From Paramicrosporidium saccamoebae (taxonomy: Eukaryota; Rozellomycota), in assembly GCA_002794465.1 (NCBI GenBank), contig MTSL01000208.1, positions 1-64,000 of the forward strand: a stretch of DNA of 64,000 bases, given 5' to 3'. The notes under the pieces were generated by a model. The model saw only the letters and a program-made list of their open reading frames with translations, was not told the DNA's origin and did no database searches. Every line of letters starts with the position of its first letter. Position 1 is the stretch's first letter. A program made the position numbers and the translations under genes. Positions 10,555 to 20,643 of this stretch are shown in pieces.

Positions 10555-11443
10555 ATGTCACAGTTACTGCGGGCTGCCGGAGAGTGGTTCCGTCCAGGCA
10601 GTCCGCGTGTTTTAGGGCATTTACGCAGTTTCAGCGGGTTGGTTCGGCGGTCCTTTTCCACGCACGGGACATGCACCGCCGACCTGGGGGAATCTGCACG
10701 ACAAAAAGTACTGATGAACACGAATCCTAGCCCTCTCGGTACATCGTTTTACAGAAGACAGCTTCCTATGAGTCTGACATCCTTTACTTCCTATGAGGGA
10801 CGGCAGTTGTTTAAAGAGGCGCTTAATGCCGGCATGGTGGAGAATTATTTTAGTCTCGTTGGAAACTTTACCACTCAAACCGAGACTTCGTATTGCGGAC
10901 TGGGATCGTTGGCAATGGTGCTAAACGCTATGGAGGTGGATCCTGGTCAAACGTGGAAGGGAGTCTGGCGATGGTATTCAGACGAGATGCTCGAGTGTTG
11001 TGCGCCGTTGGATTTGGTCAAGGAAAAGGGCATCACTTTGGAACAGTTTGTGTGTCTAGCCAAGTGTCACGGTCTGGAAGCGCGATCGCAACGTTTTGAC
11101 CATACAACATATGACCAATTTAAAGCCGATCTTTACAAAACTGCCACCGAGCCGGGACACCATATGGTTATTTCATTTGACCGGGCAAGTCTGGGCCAGA
11201 CTGGTATTGGCCATTTTTCGCCAATCGGCGCATATCATGCCGAAAAGGGTCTTTGTCTTGTCCTGGACGTGGCTCGATTCAAATACCCATCATATTGGGC
11301 CCCCATTGAAATGATATGGTAATCAATATCCATGAATATAAACGTTTAGGAATTCAATGGAACCTGTAGATCCTGATACTTGCCTGCCACGAGGCTATGC
11401 AATGCTGAAACTTGCAAACCCGCGCATTACTGGCTGTCCCTGA
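10555..11443 (+). CDS. Phytochelatin synthase
   Basis: Gamma-glutamylcysteine dipeptidyl transpeptidase (papain-like clan CA) that makes metal-chelating phytochelatins from glutathione or hydrolyses it. Two exons (10555-11318, 11350-11443; 31-nt intron) give 285 residues. The triad is visible: Cys in [18 protein letters not shown], His in [12 protein letters not shown], Asp in [14 protein letters not shown]. The second exon restores the end of the core ([19 protein letters not shown]). The Cys-rich C-terminal extension of plant enzymes is absent. The first ~50 residues are Arg/Ser-rich with no acidic residue but Glu10 ([10 protein letters not shown]), which looks like a mitochondrial presequence. 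If a later ATG (10712) is used this would be lost. Confidence 0.93.
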
Positions 11444-11635
11444 TATTAATGATTTATCTGGATTGTCTGTGGGTGCTGAGCATCATTGATTCTCTTCACC
11501 GCCAAAGACTACAGGCTTGTTGGTCCCCCAAGATTATCAGCCTACTGATAATGACCATCAGAAACTGTCCAACTTTTTCTAACAGCGCATTACAGCCTCC
11601 CCCCTATAGACAATTTTATTAAACACTTATTAGTT

Positions 11636-11654
11636 ATTGGTCATTGGTTATTGG
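11636..11654 (+). promoter_or_regulatory. Triple CCAAT box upstream of the CDK gene
   Basis: ATTGG occurs at 11636-11640, 11643-11647 and 11650-11654, a 7-bp period, about 32-50 bp before the kinase ATG. The short period is unusual for independent binding and may be a small tandem repeat. Confidence 0.4.
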
Positions 11655-11685
11655 CTAATAGTTTTTCTTTGGTCGCCGAATTCAC

Positions 11686-12704
11686 ATGGACCGGTATCAG
11701 AAAATCGACAAACTTGGCGAGGGCACTTATGGCATTGTATATAAAGCGCAGAACAAGGCAACGGGAGAGATTGTCGCTCTAAAACGCATTCGTCTTGACA
11801 ATGAGGAAGAGGGTATTCCATGCACTGCTGTTCGCGAAATCTCCCTGCTCCGCGAGCTACAACACCCCAATGTGGTTCGACTTTTGGACATTTTACACAC
11901 GGAAAAGAAGCTGACTCTGGTCTTTGAGTACCTCGACAGCGATTTGAAAAAATATTTGGACACGACCAACCCGCCGCCCAGCGAGGGAGAGGTGGTTGTA
12001 GAGCTGTCCAAGGACTATCGTGAGTTGGTAAAAGGCTTTCTCTATCAGCTCCTCCAGGGCGTCGCTTATTGTCATGAGAGTCTCGTGTTACATCGTGACC
12101 TTAAGCCGCAAAATTTGCTGGTAAGTCGACGCGGCGAACTAAAAATTGCCGACTTTGGTCTAGCTCGTACCTTTGGGGCTCCAGTCCGCAGTTACTCCAC
12201 CGAGGTAGTCACCCTGTGGTATCGGCCACCCGATGTGCTGTTGGGAAACAAGTTTTATTCAACCTCCATTGATCTTTGGAGCGTCGGATGTATTTTTGCC
12301 GAAATGATGAATGGAAAGCCCCTCTTTCCAGGATCCAACATGCGAGATCAGTTGTTGAGAATTCAGCGGTATGGCCAAAGACTGAGTTTGTGATTATTAG
12401 GGTACTAGGCTTGCCAGACTTTAAGAACTGGTCATACTATGAAGATTTACCCGAGGCGCATGACAAGTCGCTCTGGCTTAAAGACTTTACGCCTCTCGGC
12501 CTGGAGACTGCCATCCCAACCCTTGACGATGTTGGGCTTGATTTTGTCACCGTATCCATCATATAACTATGCTAATGTCCATAGCGTTGTCTGCAGTACA
12601 TTCCCGAGCAGAGAATTTCTGCAGCCGAGGCACTCGAACATCCTCTATTTGAGAGTGTGCGTGGAAAATATGCAGTCATGTATAGTTCGATAAATAAACC
12701 ATAG
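11686..12704 (+). CDS. Cyclin-dependent kinase, CDK5/Pho85-like
   Basis: Ser/Thr kinase of the CDK5/Pho85 branch. Three exons (11686-12368, 12401-12551, 12585-12704) give 317 residues; introns 32 and 33 nt. Visible elements are the glycine loop GEGTYG, ALKRIRL, the cyclin-binding helix [12 protein letters not shown] (in place of PSTAIRE), [19 protein letters not shown], the T-loop [21 protein letters not shown] and the C-lobe end [13 protein letters not shown]. An insert of about 14 residues ([14 protein letters not shown]) precedes helix alphaE. The T-loop has Ser rather than the Thr of Cdc28, as in CDK5 and Pho85. The final codons Asn-Lys-Pro contain AATAAA just before the stop. Confidence 0.92.
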
Positions 12705-12899
12705 ATCTGTTGCATTGCGGGAGCCTGGAGCGCTAATCGGTCTGTTTATCGTTTGATATGTCAACCTCTTAGTCTAGAGAGTCAATCCCTTTGCCTAAAC
12801 ATTCCGCCCAACCTCCGTTTAGTCCCTGTTTGATACTTACAATCGTCAGACTCCTCACCCTTGGTCCACTACTTTACATATCGATCACGCCGGGGCTAT

Positions 12900-13655
12900 A
12901 TGTCCGAGGACGGCCAACTGGGAGGCAAAATCGAGGGATGCTGCCAGCTTTGTGAAAAAGGTCTTGCTAAATACCGCTGTCCAGGTTGTGACATGAAAAC
13001 TTGTTCCTTTATCTGTGTGCGGGATCACAAAACGGTCTCGGGATGCACAGGCAAGCGCAGTCGGGCCGGCCTCACCTATCTCCCCGTCTCCCAACTGACG
13101 CCTGAAGTGCTTCTGGATGATTATTGGCTACTCGAAGAGGCAACACAGTCAAACAAGATGCTTTCACGGGTGCTTCCAAGGAGCAGACCACGCAATCAAT
13201 ATTTGGTGAAACAGTGTGCGCTCCGTAATACTTGTCTGTCGCTGATGCCGGCGGGCATGAAACGCGCCAAACAGAACCGAACCTCTCTGAATGGAGAGAC
13301 TATCACATGGACGGTGGAATGGATCGTCTTGGAGGGTGTGGAGGATCATCCCGCCACGATGAAGATTGACGACCTGCGTCCCTTTATCACCAAAACCACT
13401 TATAGCCAATGTTCAGAGAATGAGACGCTTCTACATAGTTACTCCAGAACATTTCAAAATTCCGATGCCGCTGCAAATATCACACTGCTGCTCAAGCAGG
13501 AAGCCGACAAGGATTTATCCATCTCCCCCGTGGATATTTCCCCAACTCGCCGTCTATGGCCTGTCCATTCTCCGAACACAACATGGCAGCTTTTACTTGC
13601 AAACCGCACAATTGTAGAATTCCCCACCATTTACATTTATAGAAATACACTTTAG
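12900..13655 (+). CDS. BCD1: BCD1-like HIT zinc-finger snoRNP assembly factor
   Basis: Needed for assembly and stability of box C/D snoRNPs with Rvb1/2 and Nop58. The 251-residue product starts at the first ATG (12900). Residues 10-50 form a zf-HIT finger: CQLCEKGLAKYRCPGCDMKT, then CSFICVRDHK...SGC. The spacing and the YRCP signature fit BCD1/ZNHIT6 better than Hit1 or the INO80 HIT proteins. The remainder (CSLMPAGMKRAKQNR, then TWTVEW) is like the BCD1 body domain. Upstream 195 bp holds no other gene. Confidence 0.82.
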   Translation: MSEDGQLGGKIEGCCQLCEKGLAKYRCPGCDMKTCSFICVRDHKTVSGCTGKRSRAGLTYLPVSQLTPEVLLDDYWLLEEATQSNKMLSRVLPRSRPRNQYLVKQCALRNTCLSLMPAGMKRAKQNRTSLNGETITWTVEWIVLEGVEDHPATMKIDDLRPFITKTTYSQCSENETLLHSYSRTFQNSDAAANITLLLKQEADKDLSISPVDISPTRRLWPVHSPNTTWQLLLANRTIVEFPTIYIYRNTL

Positions 13656-13866
13656 AATGTGTGATTTATAGACTCTTGCAAACAGCATCCCACTGAGGAT
13701 GGTGACTTTTAAGGGCGTCGCATACTTTAATAATACGAATACTCACCCTCACTAACAGATCCTTTATCGAATACTCTCGCAATATTCATATCATTGTTAT
13801 TACTATTGTTTTCAACTACACTGTTCGACTACATTATTCGACGACACTGCTTTAAATTGAATGAAA

Positions 13867-16800
13867 CTAATGCGCTTTGGCAGGCGTGCGAGCACGAGTG
13901 CTACGACGGCGGCTATCCTCTTCCTTTTCTTCTTCCTCCAGCACCGCTTCAATTGGACGCTTACCAGGTGTCTTGGCTGGTGTCTTGGCGAGTGTCTTGG
14001 CTGGCGTCTTGGCTGGTGTCTTTGTTGTCGTTGTCAAGTTCGTGTTCGAGTTGAGGTTGGGATGGGAGGACGAGTTTTCGTCATTGTTAATCAACTCTGA
14101 TCCAGCCGTCGTCTTTCTCTTGGCCGCCCTGGGATGATACGAAGGACTGGCCCCATCAGACTCAATTTTGGCAGCGACTCCCTTCTTGGCTGTGCTCTTC
14201 AACGTCGGCGTCTTTCCATTAGCAGCCGGTGTCTTTTTTGTTGAAGCAGGTGCCTTCTTGGCTACGGCAGGCGCTGGCGTCTTTCTCGTAGATCGGCTTC
14301 CGCGAGGTTCCTCCTTAGCAGACTCTTTCTGGATCGACTCTCCCAGAGTCACTTCTTCCTGGCTGGATTCTTCCTTGTCAACCGACTTTCCACGCTTAGT
14401 TCTGGGAACTGGGGTGGCCTTTGCCGGAGTAGTTGCACGTCCACGACGAGGCACAGTCTTTGGTTCTTCCTCCGTTGGATGGGGTTGCGAGCCGCGACGA
14501 GGAGCGCTCTTTGGTGCGGCTTTCGCTGTGGATGCGGGAGTACGGACAGATGCGATGCGAGTAGACCGACGAGGCGTTGAAGGTGCACTGCTCGTCGTCG
14601 ATTGTTCTCCCGAGTCAGCAATGTTATCAAGACAAATTTCCACTGTCGCAAGGGCGTCTCCATTGTTATCCACAGAATTGGTGCTCTCCTCCGCCGTCTT
14701 TTCGGTAATCTCCTCTTCGGCTTCCTGCGTCACGTCCGTCTCCATAGGCGAACAAACCTCTGCAATATCAGCAGTCTCTTCAGCGGCACTGGCAACATTT
14801 TCAACAGCATTATGCTCAGCACAAATTTCATTACTCTCATTTTTCTCGTTTGGTTCTCCGGCATCTTTGACCATCCCTTTCGGCGTTTCCAGAGCTAATT
14901 CTGTAGCCACAGTTTCAATTGGGTCGGCCGAGTCTTGATCAATTTGCATCAATTCGGTTACTTTGGTAGGAGCATCTTCCATCACTACATCCATTGCATC
15001 ATCTTTTACCGAATCGACCACATTATCAGTCACGTGATTACTCACATCACCATCACCATCCACATTAACATTCGCATTATCAGTCACAGTGGCATTTACA
15101 TTAACATCCACAGTACCCACCACATTGCTATCCACAGTATCCATCACATTGCTATCCACAGCCTCCACCACATTACTGTCCACAGTTCCCGTCGCATTAT
15201 TATCCGCAGTATCCACCACATTACTATCCAAAATATCAGACTTTACATCAGCTGTTGCTTCAGCTGGCTCCTTGGCCATGATTAGCTCCTCTTCGTCAAT
15301 AAATACTTGTTCAGTTAAATGTTCAGGGGCCTCGAAAAAGTTCACTCGATGGAGTTTTGGTGAGGCAGTAATCTCGGCATCAACAACCACTGGCGAGCCA
15401 CCACTGGCCACTGAGAAACGCGGCGACTTTGGGGTGGCAGACACGCTGGCATCCCGACGCGGAGTACCACCAACCCCGACAGTGCTTGTGGTAGGCGATG
15501 CGTGTCTATTAGCCGCAATGAGTGCGGGAGTGGGTGGGAATAGTAAATTAATGTTGGGAGAAGCCCCAGATGCGCGTGGTGGCGGCGTAACCAGCAGCGC
15601 TGGTGTCTTTACGGCCTGGGCAGTGGGAGTTCTTACAGCCTGTGGGGTCTGGGCAGTGGGCGTCCTTGCGGCCTGTGGAGTCTGGGCAGTAGGGGTTTTC
15701 ACCGTTTGTAAAGTCTGCGCAACAATCTGGTTGACTTCAAATTTACTGACGCTCGTCTGGGATTTGGGAGTTTTGCAAATCTCCTCAAGTTGCCTAGTAG
15801 GAGTGGTCACCTCAAAGGTCGTTGTGACAGTCTCAATGGTAATCTCCTGTACAGACTCGCTCACCTCCCATTCATTGGCAGCAGGAACTGGCGATCCACC
15901 TTCAACCGCAGCGATTGAGAAGCTTCTCCGGGGACTCTCCAGTCGGCGTGGCGAATTCTTGGACGATTCCGCAACAAATCCATTGATCAGGGCCACTGCC
16001 GTCTCCACTTTGATTGGCGTCTTTACCGGAGTGACAGCCTTTACCGTTAGAGTCTTGGTTGCTGAATTATAATGCATTGGACTACCCGGAACAGAAACAT
16101 TGTTTAAAGTCCGCGTAGGCGTTGCAACCTTCATAGGCGATCCTAGCTTTCTAGGAGTGACCTTTATAGGCGATCCCAACTTACGGGGAGTAACCTTTAG
16201 GGGGGATTCCAGTTTTCTGGGAGTAGCCTTTAAGGGAGAGTCCAATTTTCTAGGAGTAACCTTGGTGGGAGATTCCAGTTTTTTGGGAGTAACCTTGATG
16301 GGAGATTCCAGTTTTTTGGGAGTGGCCACCTTGTCAGGAACAGCCAATTTCACGGGCGACTCGGCATTAATCGGGGTTGTGGCCATCTTGGATGGTGTCT
16401 TTGCCGGCGTAGATGTCATTTTGTGAGGAGTTTCCTGTTTTGTTGGGGTCTTGGGTACCGGCGATCCCAGTTTATGAGTCGCGGTAGAACTCGCTGGTGT
16501 ACTAGTCTTCATCGGACTCATACACTTGATCGGACTCTCACACTTGATCGGACTACCACACTTGATCGGACTACCACACTTGATCGGCGTACCAGTCTTT
16601 ATCGGACTACTACACTTGGTCAGGCTCTCACACTTCATTGGACTCCCGCCCTTAGTCAGACTCTCACGCTTCATCGGACTGCCACACTTGATCGGCGTAA
16701 ACTGCATCATATCCTCTGCCTCTGCAGTTTCCTCCGTTTCGAAGCGGAAAGAACGCTCAACTACTGTGAGCACATCTCCATCGGAAAGAACATGAGACTC

Positions 16801-17115
16801 GTTCTTGTTCAGAGTAACACCGTTGACGATGGTCCCTTGGGTGCTGATATTCTCCAACACGGCCTACAATTAATCCCAACACCCAATCCTACATGGCCAT
16901 TTTCGTTGCGGTATAGACGACAATGTTCCTCGGAAATTGTCGCCAACTGAATTCTAATGTCACAATGTGCTCCTCTACAATTCAGACCCTGCGTCACGGA
17001 ATAAATACCTTCCAAAGAGATAAGAGCTGTCCGTGAGGTCAAAAGATGCGCTGTCCTGGCCGGTGCGCTTCAGGACGACAACGCGGCCATAGGATGAAAG
17101 TATCGGCGCAGGCAT
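13867..17115 (-). CDS. Ki-67-like FHA protein with PP1-docking motif and Lys/Ser/Pro repeats
   Basis: Three exons (17115-17009, 16974-16893, 16863-13867; introns 34 and 29 nt) give 1061 residues. The N-terminal FHA domain (about 10-105) contains RVVVLKRTG, LFGRGAHCDIRIQLA, ISEEHCRLY, STQGTIVNGV and VVERSFRFE, closer to the Ki-67 FHA domain than to kinase FHA domains. Next come about 12 short SPIKC repeats, about 10 TPRKLGSP repeats, an RVNF PP1-docking motif at residue 569, an acidic Asp/Asn/Val repeat (about 590-650) and a basic C-terminus with RRSTR and KTPAK repeats. The order FHA, RVxF, repeats, basic tail matches Ki-67. Role in mitotic chromatin is inference. Many SP/TP sites suggest CDK control. 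Confidence 0.8.
15095..15235 (-). repeat. Asn/Val/Asp codon repeat in the FHA gene
   Basis: Degenerate 27-30-bp units around the words CACATTGCTATCCACAGT and CACATTACTATCCA, encoding VDSNVV-type repeats in the acidic part of the FHA protein. Antisense reading frames here are by-products of this composition. Confidence 0.7.
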
Positions 17116-17349
17116 TGACGACTTCCGCTGCCCCCGACGACAATTTGGCGCCAAGTAGACCACACTTTCCCATTGGCCGATTGCTTAGCATTGGAAATGG
17201 ACAAGTAACACAACACCCACAGTCCTACTCCCATCTACAGAGTTCGGCTTGACACTGACAACATTGGATATGATTCAACCATACTCTACCGGGCTGATTA
17301 TAGGATCGCCCGCATATCCCATCGAGACGACTGAACGGTGATTGGTCAG
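17116..17349. promoter_or_regulatory. Divergent promoter of the FHA and primase genes
   Basis: A 234-bp head-to-head region with ATTGG at 17172-17176 and 17341-17345. A 23-codon plus-strand reading frame (17270-17341) starts with ATG and overlaps the second CCAAT element; it could be an upstream ORF of the primase transcript. Confidence 0.35.
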
Positions 17350-18820
17350 ATGAAGAGGATTACAAAGACCGGAGAGGTGGCAGTGGCCAGTGAGGTGGGG
17401 AGAAATAGTATCGGCGGTCTTGTGTCCATTCCCGATGACGCTATCCCCGAGGAACATCCACTCCGTCTTAATACCTACACCATCCCGCCCAACTACGACA
17501 TTACCGTGGAAAAGTTTGAAGAATACGCCTTTTCCCGCCTCCAATTGCTGCGTGCCGTGGAAAATGCGTCCATGAAGTTCCAACGAGAAGACGAACTGTC
17601 CAAAGCAATCAAAACGGCAGAGGACAAATGGATGCCGCTGCACTCGAATGAAAGTGCCGGCGCATACTCCTTGTTGGAGGAGCGCCGACGCGATCAGGCG
17701 GCACATTTCATTCTGCGACTGGCATTCTGCAGCACTGCGGATAATATCCGTTGGTTTGTGACACAGGAATGTCTACTCTTCCGTATCCGTTTCCATCTGG
17801 AGATGAGCAGAGAGCGCAGTGACTTTCTCAAACGCACCAACTCTCACCTGATCCCCGTCGATCCCAGCGAGAAAACGGCTGTTCTGGAGCACCTTCGGAA
17901 ATGCTCGCCCGGAAAGGAAATGGACGATTTCTTCAAGGTCCCCTTTGAATTTGTGCCCGATTTGGTGGGTCGTCGTGGCGTCTATGTGCATAAAGGCTAC
18001 GCCTATGTTCCCAAAGGCGATTCATTTTCCATTGTAATGACAAGGTTTAAGGAAAATCTAGAGTTTTGGATGGAACGCACTGCCCGAGAATTGCCCAGTC
18101 TGCGCGACGACCGTCTCTTACCGCTGCTGCGTCTGGTAAAGACGTCAGATAGCAGTTCCACCGATGTCTCCCGCGGCTTTGTGGAGGGAAAGCTTTCCTC
18201 TGCCGATCTTGACGCGGTACTCTTAACAGCACATACTGACATTGGTTTAGGCCAGCACACATTTCCCACTCTGCATGCAGAATCTCTATCGTCGCGGGTT
18301 GCAGGACAATCATCTCAAATATGGTGGCCGTCAACAGCTTGGACTGTTCCTCAAGGGCGTCGGTTTGCCCCTCGAAGAAGCAATCCTCTTCTGGCGTCGG
18401 CTCTTTGTGCCCAAATCCGGAGAGGACGGTTTCACAAAGAATTATCTCTACAATGTCCGGCACAATTATGGGCAAGAGGGGAAACGCGTTAATTATGGAC
18501 CTTACAGCTGTTCAAAGGTGATTCTAGGTTCAACGCCCGGTGTTGGTGATCATCACGGCTGTCCCTTCCGACACGCCAGCGCAGAAAGACTGACTGATAT
18601 GTTGGTGGGATATGTTGGTCCGAGTGGCACAAAGCTGAGTGGCACGCAAGTACAAGAAATTGGTGAAATGGCCAACGGAAATCATTGCCAGAGCGCCTGC
18701 ACGCGGCTCTTTGAATACACCCGTCGTCCTGATCAGCCAACTGGCCATATCGAAACATTTTCATATCCATCAAAGTTCTTTGAAGCGTCTGTGAAGCTCA
18801 CAAAAAAGGCTCCTCAATAA
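17350..18820 (+). CDS. PRI2: DNA primase large subunit
   Basis: Fe-S subunit of DNA polymerase alpha-primase that starts RNA primers. Two exons (17350-18216, 18251-18820; 34-nt intron) give 478 residues. The N-terminal domain includes DQAAHFILRLAFC and LFRIRFHLE. After the join, the C-terminal Fe-S domain reads THFPLCMQNLYRRG, KYGGRQQLGLFLKGVGL and ILFWRRLF. The four cluster cysteines fit those in FPLCMQN, YSCSKV, HHGCPF and NHCQSAC. The start is the first in-frame ATG. The stop TAA is inside AATAAA and lies 12 bp from the stop of the convergent ubinuclein gene. Confidence 0.94.
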
Positions 18821-18832
18821 ACTCTTTATTTA

Positions 18833-20626
18833 CTAATCGGCGGCCGGCGATTCTTCTGGACCTAGTTGATGTGGTAAATCACCTAGTTGACGTGGCAAGT
18901 CACCTGGTGGATGTGGTAAATCATCTGGTGGATGCGACAAATCCGGTCGATGCGACAAATCATCTGGTCGATTCGACGTATCTGCGTGATGCGGTAAATC
19001 ATCTGGTCCATTCAGCGTATCTGGTGGATTCAACGCATCTAATGGATCCAACATGTCTGGACCAAATCTCCCAGTAGATGATTCCATGTTTGACGGCAGA
19101 GCCGCACTCGTCTGCAAGGACACTTTAACACTCGCCGTTTCACCAACTACGTCAATCAGGGTCGTTTCATTTACAGGCTCCTCGGCAACTACTTCAGGTG
19201 GCTTGGCTTTTGGTACCACCGGGATCAGAGTGGGAGTAACCTCAATTCCATAATCTTTCAATTTTTTCATTTCAACCTTTCTCCTGTATACGCTGTATTC
19301 TTTTCCAATTTCAGTAGTGTTTAGCTCTCCCTCTGGCCAACAGGCCACAATCTTTTGATAGAGTGCTTTCCGAATGCTAATTTCGCTAAACGGCTCTGCC
19401 TTTATCCCAGTGCTCGCCTTGGAGAGTCGATCAAGGGCCTGGGAATCGAGTTCGGCCCGTACAATTTCAAAAATTAGCTCCCGAAGACGCTCCGTCCAGC
19501 GCGCCTTTTTCTTGCCTTCAGAGTTTGGCTCCACCGTTGGAAGAGATTCTATCTCTGCTGCCAATGACTGGAACTGCTCGGGAATCACCTTGGCCCGTAG
19601 CTCGTCTCGGTGTAGAGGGACAATCTTGAAGCTGATCAGCTTTTGCAGTGCAGCAATCGGAAATGGAAGACAACTTCCAAGATCAGCCAACACTGACTCT
19701 GGAATTTCCGTCTTTTTATCTAGCTGTCGCAGACAAGTGACCACTACTTCATTACATAATGACCGCAAGTTTGAGGGAAATCGTTTTGGGTCTGCAAATA
19801 CCGTCTTTTCAGCCTCCATTTTGAACGCTTCCAGTGCTAATTTGTATTCCAATTCCATCAATGGTTTGGCAATGTCCAGTTTCTTCCGCATCTTTTCCTC
19901 GCTCGACTCGGCCTTTTCAGGCGATTGTCGTGAAGCCTTACGGGGTGACTTTGTATGTATCGAAGGACCCACTGAGGGCTGCCCTGATGGCTGATGTGAC
20001 AACTGGTCTGACGGATGATCCGATAAATCCGGAAGCACCACCTCCACAATTTCGTTATCGCCAATGTCGGCAAGTCGATCCATGACCGATTTATCCTTCT
20101 TACTAGGAGGAACCTTTGTGCGCTTCACTTTGCTCCGTTCTTGACTCCGCTCGGGTGATTTCCGTCGTTTCGTCGCAGGTGTTCGGCGCTTCTTCTTAGT
20201 TGCCAACATCTTTTCCTCCCATAAAGGGTCGATTTTGCGTTCCGGCAACCGGCCCTTCCATACATAATAGTCACATTCAGCCGTTATAACGGGCTGTTCC
20301 TGTTCAGTATCACAGGTCCCCGCCAGGAGCTCCTGCAAGGTTATTCCCGGTGGTAGCTCGTCGTCGTCAATAAACGGGTCATCCAGGTCGTAGTCTTCCC
20401 CCTCGTCGCGACGTTTACGTATTTTTTTCCTTGGTCCCTCTTCCTCCTCTTCCGAGTCGGCCTCCACCGTCGGTTCCACATTAGGCTGTGCGCGGACGCC
20501 GCTTACCAGTGCACTAAAGTCAATCTTGTACGAATCCTTCAAGGCGCTGCTGGAGACATTGACTACAATGGTCGTGGGACCATTATCGACCTGTGGATTG
20601 ATGCCAGCCTCATGCATTGCCAGCAT
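18833..20626 (-). CDS. Ubinuclein/Hpc2-like HIR complex subunit
   Basis: Probable subunit of the HIRA/HIR histone H3-H4 chaperone. The 597-residue single-exon product has an acidic stretch (about 55-65), a basic patch, then the Hpc2-related domain: EDYDLDDPFIDDDELPP followed by ECDYYVWKGRLPERK (about 77-135), where other members have YGGFYVNxGxL. A central region with ARWTERLRELIFEIVRAEL (about 385-410) resembles the ubinuclein middle domain. The last ~70 residues are Pro/Asp/His-rich repeats. AATAAA lies 3 nt after the stop. It is followed by 17 bp and the next same-strand gene upstream. HRD-type motif is clear; the full-length match is moderate. Confidence 0.8.
   Translation of the reverse strand: MLAMHEAGINPQVDNGPTTIVVNVSSSALKDSYKIDFSALVSGVRAQPNVEPTVEADSEEEEEGPRKKIRKRRDEGEDYDLDDPFIDDDELPPGITLQELLAGTCDTEQEQPVITAECDYYVWKGRLPERKIDPLWEEKMLATKKKRRTPATKRRKSPERSQERSKVKRTKVPPSKKDKSVMDRLADIGDNEIVEVVLPDLSDHPSDQLSHQPSGQPSVGPSIHTKSPRKASRQSPEKAESSEEKMRKKLDIAKPLMELEYKLALEAFKMEAEKTVFADPKRFPSNLRSLCNEVVVTCLRQLDKKTEIPESVLADLGSCLPFPIAALQKLISFKIVPLHRDELRAKVIPEQFQSLAAEIESLPTVEPNSEGKKKARWTERLRELIFEIVRAELDSQALDRLSKASTGIKAEPFSEISIRKALYQKIVACWPEGELNTTEIGKEYSVYRRKVEMKKLKDYGIEVTPTLIPVVPKAKPPEVVAEEPVNETTLIDVVGETASVKVSLQTSAALPSNMESSTGRFGPDMLDPLDALNPPDTLNGPDDLPHHADTSNRPDDLSHRPDLSHPPDDLPHPPGDLPRQLGDLPHQLGPEESPAAD
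18850..19065 (-). repeat. 15-18-bp coding minisatellite in the ubinuclein 3' end
   Basis: About a dozen imperfect 15-18-bp units around CTGGTGGATGTGGTAAATCA, all in frame, encoding PDDLPH/PPDDL repeats. Units differ mostly by transitions. The repeat lies next to the convergent primase gene end. Confidence 0.8.
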
Positions 20627-20643
20627 CGATTTATATCAATTAG

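Noticed and set aside
15089-16072. Long plus-strand reading frame (about 327 codons) opposite the FHA gene, with others at 14168-14938 and 16100-16426
   Set aside because: They are antisense to repetitive Lys/Ser/Pro/Thr codons; composition is Val/Thr/Ser low complexity with no domain, while the minus strand has a clear FHA protein.
19374-19994. 206-codon plus-strand frame opposite ubinuclein
   Set aside because: Ser-rich shadow of the real minus-strand gene; no motif and no start context.
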